Source: JAJFUI01 sp039698035 (lineage in GTDB: Bacteria; Planctomycetota; Planctomycetia; Pirellulales; Thermoguttaceae). Taken from it: a stretch of 64,000 nucleotides of DNA. Within the stretch, counting starts at the first letter, position 1. Each line of letters starts with the position of its first letter. The position numbers were made by a program, and so were the translations under genes. Positions 9,051-14,478 of the stretch are shown piece after piece. The stretch is taken from the NCBI GenBank assembly GCA_039698035.1, contig JBDKSW010000004.1, positions 186,001 through 250,000 of the forward strand, written 5' to 3'. The notes under the pieces are model-generated. The model did not search any database, had not been told where the DNA came from, and was given only the letters and a program-made list of their open reading frames with translations.

Positions 9051-9060
9051 CAACCGGCCC
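9040..9060. terminator. Strong hairpin between convergent UroD-like gene and pheT
   Basis: A perfect 9-bp GC-rich stem (GGGCCGGTT with AACCGGCCC) closes a GAC loop. The stop codon of the UroD-like gene lies inside it, and pheT ends 8 bp beyond on the other strand. There is no T run on either side, so it may act as a transcript-end stabiliser or roadblock rather than a classical intrinsic terminator. Confidence 0.4.
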
Positions 9061-9067
9061 TCCAAGG

Positions 9068-11110
9068 CTAGGTCGCCCGCAGCTCGGCGCCGTGTTGCTC
9101 GCGGCACGCGGCCACGATTCGCTCTCGCAGATCGTCGGCCTGCTGGCCCGTCAGCGTGCCGTCGATCCCACGCAGCGTCACCGTGAACAGCAGGCTTTTC
9201 CGCCCAGCGCCAAGCCGTTCGGCATCGCGGTACGTGTCGCGATATTCGAGCGACTCGAAACGTTGGCCGGCATGCTGGCGCGCGGTCGCCGCCACCTCGG
9301 CCCAACGGACGGATTCGGCCACGACCAGGTTCAGATCTCGGCTGACCGCCGGATAAGGCGACTGGGGCGCGTAGCGCGGCATCAGCTCGGCCGCGTCAAT
9401 CAGTGGAGCGAGCCGAAGTTCGGCCACGCTGCTCGATCCGCGAAGGTCGCACCGAGCCAACGCCTCGGCGGTCAGGCGGCCCACGAAGCCGAGCGTTTCG
9501 CTGCCCAACCGCAGTCGGCAAGACGCGGCCGGGTCGAGAAGTGAAAGCCCGGCGTCATCCGCCTCCAACGGTTGCGTGATTTTCAGTTCGGACAAGATGG
9601 CCTCGACGATGCCGCGCAGCGCCGGATAGTCGCGCCCGGTCGTGATTCCGAGCGACAATTCTTCCGACGGCAACTGGCCGCCGCAAGGCAAGTACACCTT
9701 CGCAATCTCGAACAGCTCGATCTCCGAGTTGGCCAGGGCTTCGTTGGTCCGTCGGGCAGCCAGCAGACTTGGCGCCAAAGCGCGGCGCAGACAGTCGGCC
9801 CCGCGCACCACGGGCATCGTGCTCCGAAGCGGCTCCGCGTCGGTCCAAGGGCTCAGCAGCGCGGAGGTCTTTTCATCGACGACGCTCAAGGTCACGGCCT
9901 CGTCGAAGCCGGCGGCAATCAGCACGCGGCGGATTCGTTCCAGCACCCGATCCTCGCGCCGACGCGCCGACGGGACCATCGGCACGCCGACATCCTCGGG
10001 AATCGCCTCGTAACCGTGAATGCGGCCGACTTCCTCGATCAAGTCGATTTCTCGCGTCAAATCGCGACGCCAACTCGGCGGAATGACGGTCAGCGACGGC
10101 CCGGCCGTTGCGCCGAGGCTCGCGGCGTGCTTGGTTTCGGCATTTCCGAGCGCCAACAGAATTTCACGGACGCGCTCCGCCGGCACTTCGATGCCCAGAA
10201 TTCGCTTGAGTTGCGAATACCGCAGGGTGATCGGCTCGCGCGCCGCCGACTGTTTGCCGACCGCATCAACGACGCCGGCCGCCAATTCGCCGCCGGCCAA
10301 CTCAAGGATCAACTCACAGCAACGGCGACTGGCCCAATCAAGCCCCTCGGGGTCCACACGCCGCTCGAACCGATACGACGAGTCGCTGTGCAGGCTCAAC
10401 TGTCGGGCTGTCGCGCGAATCGACATCGGATCAAACTCGGCCGACTCAATCAGCACGTCGCGAGTCTCGGAGGAAATCTCGGTTCGCGCGCCGCCCATCA
10501 CGCCGGCAATCGCAACCGGGCTCTTGGCGTCGCAAATCAGGCACATTTCCGGTTGGAGCGTGTAGGTCTTGTGGTCGATCGCCTCGATCGTCTCGCCCGA
10601 CGTTGGCCGGCGCACGACGATCTCGGCCCCTTGCAGCTTGCCAAAGTCGAACGTGTGAAGCGGCTGGCCGCATTCCATCAGCACGTAATTGCTGATATCC
10701 ACGACGTTGTTGATCGGCGTCAGGCCGATGGTCTCGAGCCGCCGCGTCATCCACTTGGGGCTTGGCCCGATCTTCACGCCGCGAACAACCCGAGCCGTAT
10801 ACCGCAAACACAGGTCGGGGCAATCGATCCGCACCTTAACCAGCTTCTCGACCGGCGTCTTTCCCTCGATCGGTCGCGCGGCGGGCAACGTCAATTCGCT
10901 TCCCCACAGCACGGCCGCCTCGCGCGCAATGCCGATGTGCCCCAGACAATCGGGCCGGTTGCTGGTCACTTCGAGATCGATGGCCAGATCGCCGGCCACC
11001 TCGGTGGTGCTTTCGTGGTTCAGCCCGGCCATCATCAGCCGCTGTTCCAGCTCTTGAACCGACATGCCGAGCGCGACGTATTGTTTCAGCCAGTTCCAGG
11101 AGACGATCAT
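9068..11110 (-). CDS. pheT: Phenylalanyl-tRNA synthetase beta subunit, compact form
   Basis: The beta chain of the (alpha-beta)2 enzyme that charges tRNA-Phe; it carries the editing and tRNA-recognition domains. At 680 residues it is about 110 shorter than E. coli PheT. The N-terminal MIVSWNWLKQYV is followed by LMMAGLNHES and then directly by IDLEVTSNRPDCLG, so the EMAP/OB-fold tRNA-binding insert normally between these points is absent. The B3/B4 editing, B5 and C-terminal FDX-ACB (YPAVSRDL...) regions are present. No SD is visible before the ATG; instead a C-rich repeat (a G-quadruplex motif on the other strand) lies 10-44 nt upstream. It is cut off from pheS by a mobile-element island. 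Confidence 0.95.
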   Translation of the reverse strand: MIVSWNWLKQYVALGMSVQELEQRLMMAGLNHESTTEVAGDLAIDLEVTSNRPDCLGHIGIAREAAVLWGSELTLPAARPIEGKTPVEKLVKVRIDCPDLCLRYTARVVRGVKIGPSPKWMTRRLETIGLTPINNVVDISNYVLMECGQPLHTFDFGKLQGAEIVVRRPTSGETIEAIDHKTYTLQPEMCLICDAKSPVAIAGVMGGARTEISSETRDVLIESAEFDPMSIRATARQLSLHSDSSYRFERRVDPEGLDWASRRCCELILELAGGELAAGVVDAVGKQSAAREPITLRYSQLKRILGIEVPAERVREILLALGNAETKHAASLGATAGPSLTVIPPSWRRDLTREIDLIEEVGRIHGYEAIPEDVGVPMVPSARRREDRVLERIRRVLIAAGFDEAVTLSVVDEKTSALLSPWTDAEPLRSTMPVVRGADCLRRALAPSLLAARRTNEALANSEIELFEIAKVYLPCGGQLPSEELSLGITTGRDYPALRGIVEAILSELKITQPLEADDAGLSLLDPAASCRLRLGSETLGFVGRLTAEALARCDLRGSSSVAELRLAPLIDAAELMPRYAPQSPYPAVSRDLNLVVAESVRWAEVAATARQHAGQRFESLEYRDTYRDAERLGAGRKSLLFTVTLRGIDGTLTGQQADDLRERIVAACREQHGAELRAT

Positions 11111-11120
11111 GGCAGGAATT

Positions 11121-11151
11121 GGGGATTAGGGATTTGGGATTGGGACCGGGG
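11121..11151 (+). repeat. GGGATT-type microrepeat forming a G-quadruplex motif
   Basis: The plus strand has five G runs of three or four, each separated by 3-4 nt (ATTA, ATTT, ATT, ACC), giving a canonical intramolecular quadruplex pattern. It lies immediately upstream of the pheT start codon. The G-rich strand is the template strand for pheT. Confidence 0.7.
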
Positions 11152-11157
11152 ATCACA

Positions 11158-11634
11158 TCAACTTGCACTTCTCAAATGCCGCCACATCGCTCCGGTCGAG
11201 GTTGCACCAGGAACCGTGATGCCTTTTGGCAAAGAACCGCTCCTACCAGTACCGCTCAGCCGCCACTGGGGCGGGCATTGGGATGACATGGATCTCATCG
11301 ACCTTCCCGGAAACGTCGATGCGTCAGGAAATTCGGCGGCCCGTGCATCGGTGATGCGGAGTTCATCCACCGTCGGAAGCCGCTGCAATCTCAGAGCCAC
11401 CTGGGCATACTTTTCGAGCAATGTCTCGGCAGATATTCGGTTCGCGCCGAACGTTTTTGTTGGACACCCACCCTCGCGCAGAACGTCGTTCCAGCGAGCG
11501 CCTTTGACCGCAACCTGCCAATCGCGACACGTCATTCCCGTCTCCGGCTCGAACTTGTCGACGCCCAGTGGTCTACCTCCGTTTGCCATCGCGAGCCAAT
11601 GCAATTCCTGGAACACGTCTTCTCTGTTCGGCAT
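11158..11634 (-). pseudogene. HNH/homing-endonuclease-associated repeat-like protein, probably decaying
   Basis: From Met at 11634 the frame encodes 158 residues. Residues about 8-55 resemble a homing-endonuclease-associated (HNH_repeat) module: a helix FQELHWLAMANGGRPLGVD, then TG...W, then W-x-D-V-L-R-E-G-G. Residues about 62-100 look like the start of a second copy (LQRLPTVDEL). After that the frame turns into a Ser/Arg/Gly-rich tail, while another minus-strand frame (about 11320-11153, one TAG at 11243-11245) reads more like protein, including GSWCNLDRSDVAAFEKC. This suggests a frameshift plus a nonsense mutation. Longer in-frame starts would be encoded by palindromic repeat DNA and were rejected. 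It lies 149 bp downstream of the RAYT gene. No nuclease motif is visible. The function is unknown. Confidence 0.4.
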
Positions 11635-11681
11635 TGGTCGGGCTGTCGCTTGGCGACTTCTTTCTATTCGCCTACGCATGT

Positions 11682-11741
11682 ATGCCCGTTTACGGGCATC
11701 GTCCGCCGTAGGCGGTCTAGCCCCGTGCTTTAGCACGGGTT
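11682..11741 (-). repeat. Composite palindromic repeat, left copy (three hairpins)
   Basis: Read on the minus strand, this 60-nt unit contains an 8-bp hairpin (CCCGTGCT/AGCACGGG, loop AA), a 5-bp hairpin (CCGCC/GGCGG, loop TAC) and an 8-bp hairpin (ATGCCCGT/ACGGGCAT, loop AA). It aligns without gaps to the right copy at 12313-12372 with 45 of 60 identities. It lies 3' of the RAYT gene, between it and the HNH-repeat-like ORF. Confidence 0.85.
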
Positions 11742-11783
11742 CGGCGAACAGACCCCATCCGCCATTTTCTTCATTACACGCTG

Positions 11784-12239
11784 TCACGCCCGTTCACGGG
11801 CGTCCTGCTGGTCATCCGTCGTGGCAAATCGTTCCAGCCGATCAAACGTCTTTCCTTCCGCGTGGTGCCGCCGCTGATTGCGAACGTACTCCTTCACCCA
11901 CTCGAGGTCGCCGGTTCCAAAACTCACCACGCCGTAGCCTGCCTGCCACTGGAGCGTCTTGTCACGATGACCAACCTGCTGGTTGATTTCGTGGGCCGAC
12001 GCTCCCTTTAATTGGCCGATCCACTCACTTGGTTGAACCGTTGGTGGAACGGCGATAACTAAATGGATGTGCGTTTCGATGCCGCCAATCTCGTGGATGA
12101 AGACGCCCTTCTCATTGATCAAACGCTGTTTAATGTAGCGATGCACCAGCGGCTCGACGGTTGGTGTCAGCAGCGGCAGGCTCGCCTTGGTATGCCAAGT
12201 GATGTGGAGGTTAATCTCGCTGTAGTAGTTGTGCGACAT
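11784..12239 (-). CDS. REP-associated tyrosine transposase (RAYT/IS200-like)
   Basis: A 151-residue Y1 HUH-superfamily transposase. The HUH motif is THIHLV (residues about 57-62). The nucleophilic Tyr is in WVKEYVRNQRRHH, which matches the Y-x-x-N-Q...HH signature of RAYT/IS200 enzymes, so the catalytic set looks intact. The Met at 12239 (MSHNYYSEINLH) is chosen because family proteins start just before the first strand and because upstream in-frame sequence is palindromic repeat DNA. No SD is visible. No tnpB is nearby. The last residues (DARERA) and stop codon are encoded by a palindrome at 11786-11803. It is flanked on both sides by inverted copies of a composite repeat, the hallmark of a RAYT acting on REP-type sequences. 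Confidence 0.9.
   Translation of the reverse strand: MSHNYYSEINLHITWHTKASLPLLTPTVEPLVHRYIKQRLINEKGVFIHEIGGIETHIHLVIAVPPTVQPSEWIGQLKGASAHEINQQVGHRDKTLQWQAGYGVVSFGTGDLEWVKEYVRNQRRHHAEGKTFDRLERFATTDDQQDARERA
11786..11803 (-). repeat. REP-like palindrome at 3' end of RAYT gene
   Basis: An 18-nt perfect stem (ACGCCCGT/ACGGGCGT on the minus strand, loop GA) overlaps the RAYT stop codon. It matches the palindrome at 12265-12282, with one base pair changed from C-G to G-C and an identical flanking GGA...TGAC. Confidence 0.85.
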
Positions 12240-12264
12240 TGGTACTCGGTCCAACGCACGCAGG

Positions 12265-12282
12265 AGGCCCGTAAACGGGCCT
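12265..12282 (+). repeat. REP-like palindrome upstream of RAYT gene
   Basis: An 18-nt perfect stem (AGGCCCGT/ACGGGCCT, loop AA) lies 26 nt upstream of the RAYT start. It is the mirror-orientation partner of 11786-11803. Confidence 0.85.
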
Positions 12283-12312
12283 GACGTTTTCGAACGTTCT
12301 GCGTTCTCCATA

Positions 12313-12372
12313 AACCCGGCGTAAACGCCGGGCCTCAACCGCCTTCGGCGGACAAGGGCCGTAAACGGCCCT
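12313..12372 (+). repeat. Composite palindromic repeat, right copy (three hairpins)
   Basis: This 60-nt unit contains an 8-bp hairpin (CCCGGCGT/ACGCCGGG, loop AA), a 5-bp hairpin (CCGCC/GGCGG, loop TTC) and an 8-bp hairpin (AGGGCCGT/ACGGCCCT, loop AA). It has the same order, spacing and loops as the left copy but different stem sequences. It lies 5' of RAYT in the opposite orientation to the left copy. From 12373 to pheS (12493) I see no further clear repeat. Confidence 0.85.
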
Positions 12373-12492
12373 ATGCATCAGTCGCCACCTCGGAAGCGAG
12401 CACCCACTTCATGCACGGGTGGTTTTCTCAGGTCGCCAACGGCATTGCCATCGCCACCCTATCTAGCTTCACACCACAACGTTGATCGCTTG

Positions 12493-13527
12493 CTAGAACT
12501 GGTGCAGAAACCGCACGTCGTTCTTGAACAGCTCGCGGATGTCGGTGATGCCGTGACGCCGGGCGCAAATGCGGTCAATTCCAAGGCCGAAGGCGAAGCC
12601 GGTGTACTCCTCGGGATCGTAGCCGACGGCGCGGAGGACGTTGGGGTCGACCATGCCGGCCCCGCCCATTTCCATCCAACCGCCCTGCCAACTCATGTCC
12701 ACCTCGACGCTCGGCTCGGTGAACGGGAAGAACGACGGGCGGAACCGAATATGCACATCGTCCGCGAAGGCACTGCGGGCAAACAGCCGCAACATGCTCT
12801 TCAGGTCAGCCATTGTTACGCCGCGATCGACCAGCAGACCCTCGATCTGATGGAACATCGGATAGTGCGTAGCGTCGGCCGTGTCGGGGCGATACACCCG
12901 GCCGCAGGAGATGATCCGCACGGGCGGCTTCGTCTTCTCCATCGCCCGGATCTGCACCGTGCTCGTCTGGCTGCGGAGGAGCAGGGGAGCGGGCGACGTC
13001 TCTGACTTCAGACCTCTGGCCGCCACTTGCAGATAGAAGTTGTCGAGCGGATCGCGGGCCGGATGTTCAGGCGGGATGTTCAGCGCCTCGAAGTTGTGCC
13101 AGGAGTCCTCGACCTCGGGCCCCTCGGCCACGCTGAAGCCGAGCCGGCCCATGATCTCCTTCAGCTCTTCGATCGTCTGCGTGATGGGGTGCAGCCGACC
13201 AAGACGCAAGCGGACGCCGGGAACCGTGGGGTCTGCGCCAACAGCGCCGGCCGTGGGACCGGCCGCGGTCGCCAATCGCTGCTGAGCCGCCTCGAACGCC
13301 GCTTCGATCCCTTGCTTGACCTCGTTGAACCGCTTGCCGGCCGCCGGCTTGTCGGCCTTGTCGACTTGGCCCAAGCCTTTCTGAACGGCTTTCAGCCGGC
13401 CGCTGCGCGCACCGAGGAACTCGACACGTGCGGCCTCGACCGACGCCGTATCCAGCGCGGCGTCGAATGCGGCGCGCGCCTCGGAGAGCAGAGCGTCCAG
13501 TTCCGCCAGGAAATCAACGAGAGCCAT
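12493..13527 (-). CDS. pheS: Phenylalanyl-tRNA synthetase alpha subunit
   Basis: The catalytic alpha chain of cytosolic PheRS, 344 residues, normal length. It has the N-terminal coiled coil (AFDAALDTASVEAARVEF...), class II motif 1 around HPARDPLDNFYL, motif 2 (RVYRPDTADATHYPMFHQIEG), FRPSFFPFTEPSVEVD, and motif 3 GFAFGLGIDRICARRHG. The start MALVDFLAEL at 13527 was preferred over an upstream Met whose extra residues are non-homologous. It is downstream of rplT (83 bp). It would normally be followed directly by pheT, but 1.4 kb of mobile-element DNA intervenes. Confidence 0.97.
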   Translation of the reverse strand: MALVDFLAELDALLSEARAAFDAALDTASVEAARVEFLGARSGRLKAVQKGLGQVDKADKPAAGKRFNEVKQGIEAAFEAAQQRLATAAGPTAGAVGADPTVPGVRLRLGRLHPITQTIEELKEIMGRLGFSVAEGPEVEDSWHNFEALNIPPEHPARDPLDNFYLQVAARGLKSETSPAPLLLRSQTSTVQIRAMEKTKPPVRIISCGRVYRPDTADATHYPMFHQIEGLLVDRGVTMADLKSMLRLFARSAFADDVHIRFRPSFFPFTEPSVEVDMSWQGGWMEMGGAGMVDPNVLRAVGYDPEEYTGFAFGLGIDRICARRHGITDIRELFKNDVRFLHQF

Positions 13528-13536
13528 GGGAATGCA

Positions 13537-13594
13537 CCACGGAGCCGCGAAGGACACGGGAACTTATTTCTCCGTGCGTCTCGCCTCTCCGTGG
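13537..13594. repeat. Inverted repeat with CCACGGAG arms between rplT and pheS
   Basis: Perfect 8-nt arms CCACGGAG (13537-13544) and CTCCGTGG (13587-13594) enclose 42 nt, which itself carries a second CTCCGTG. The repeat also reaches into the rplT-pheS spacer. It may be an intergenic repeat or an attenuator-like leader; I cannot tell which. Confidence 0.4.
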
Positions 13595-13610
13595 CATGAT
13601 CCTTGCTTTG

Positions 13611-13967
13611 TTACCCAGCGATGGCCTTCTTGACCACCTCAACCACCGCCTGGAAGCCCTGGGGATCGATGATCGCCATTTCGGAGAGCATCTTCCGGTC
13701 CAATTCGATGTTGGCCTGTTTCAGTCCGGCGATCAGTTCGCTGTAGCGGAGGCCATGCAGACGGGCAGCCGCGTTCAGGCGGACGATCCACAGCCGGCGG
13801 AAATCGCGCTTGCGATTGTGGCGGTCGCGATAGGCATAAACGCCGGCGCGAACGAGATTTTCCTTGGCGGTGCGCAACAGCGCGCGGCGTCCGCCGACGT
13901 AACCCTTGGCCTTCTTGAAGAGGCGGTTCTTGGCCCTCGTGCGGGCTGCGCCCTTGGTAGTTCTCAT
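13611..13967 (-). CDS. rplT: 50S ribosomal protein L20
   Basis: This protein binds 23S rRNA early in large-subunit assembly; in other bacteria it represses its own operon. It is 118 residues, canonical length. The N terminus MRTTKGAARTRAKNRLFKKAKGY is slightly variant and rich in basic residues, followed by the conserved RDRHNRKRDFRRLWI block and an AAARLHGLRYSELIAGL helix. The start at 13967 is fixed by this N terminus. It lies 159 bp downstream of rpmI, long enough to hold an L20-binding leader, though I could not define one. Confidence 0.98.
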   Translation of the reverse strand: MRTTKGAARTRAKNRLFKKAKGYVGGRRALLRTAKENLVRAGVYAYRDRHNRKRDFRRLWIVRLNAAARLHGLRYSELIAGLKQANIELDRKMLSEMAIIDPQGFQAVVEVVKKAIAG

Positions 13968-14126
13968 CGAAAAAAACCTTTCGGTTATGGGCAGGAGCCA
14001 GGCCCTTCCCGACTTGGGAAGCGTTTTCAAAGCCCGTCCCGCTGGTCAACTTTGCATGGCCCCACGGAGCCATGACGGCCGCCTCGCCAGCGATGCGACC
14101 ATGAAGGCCGCCCGGCCGGCGAAGGC

Positions 14127-14330
14127 CTACGAACTGTGTTTCCCCAGAACGAGGCGAACCTTTGAGCACTCGACCGTGTCAACCGTGTCGGTGCGGCGAA
14201 GGTTCCGCTTCCGCTTGTGGCTCATCCGCGAAGCCAAATGGCTAGTGCCCGCGCTGCGGTGCTTCACTTTCCCCTTGGCGGTCAAGCGGAATCGCTTCTT
14301 CGTCCCCTTATGGGTCTTCATCTTAGGCAT
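14127..14330 (-). CDS. rpmI: 50S ribosomal protein L35
   Basis: A 67-residue large-subunit protein with the diagnostic MPKMKTHKGTKKRFRLTAKG N terminus and the HLASRMSHKRKRNLR block. It is the first gene of the rpmI-rplT-pheS cluster. The infC gene, which often precedes rpmI, is not here: the upstream neighbour is an ABC permease. A weak minus-strand promoter (TTTTCC, 16 bp, TACAAT) can be read at 14378-14405. The identification is certain. Confidence 0.98.
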   Translation of the reverse strand: MPKMKTHKGTKKRFRLTAKGKVKHRSAGTSHLASRMSHKRKRNLRRTDTVDTVECSKVRLVLGKHSS

Positions 14331-14434
14331 AATCGATCACCACTTCGTTAGCTCGGCCACATGAAAATAGACCCGTCATTGTAACTTATCTGCCAGCAAG
14401 GAAAAGGGGGATTCTCGCGGCGACCACCCCAATC

Positions 14435-14459
14435 TAGGGTGGCCCATACGGCCACCCTA
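14435..14459. repeat. Perfect 10-bp hairpin between ABC permease and rpmI
   Basis: TAGGGTGGCC and GGCCACCCTA form a perfect stem around a CATAC loop. It lies downstream of the permease stop and upstream of rpmI on the same strand. With no T run it is either a rho-dependent or stabilising 3' hairpin or a dispersed REP-like repeat. Confidence 0.6.
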
Positions 14460-14478
14460 CCCACGGCCGGCCATACGA

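Noticed and set aside
9572..11986. An 804-codon open frame on the plus strand opposite pheT
   Set aside because: pheT on the other strand is certain from its motifs, and this frame has only shadow composition and no domain. High GC makes long antisense frames common.
11682..12372. Possible CRISPR array because of repeated palindromes
   Set aside because: The repeats are not identical, are in opposite orientations, and have no regular unique spacers or cas genes. A RAYT/REP element explains them.
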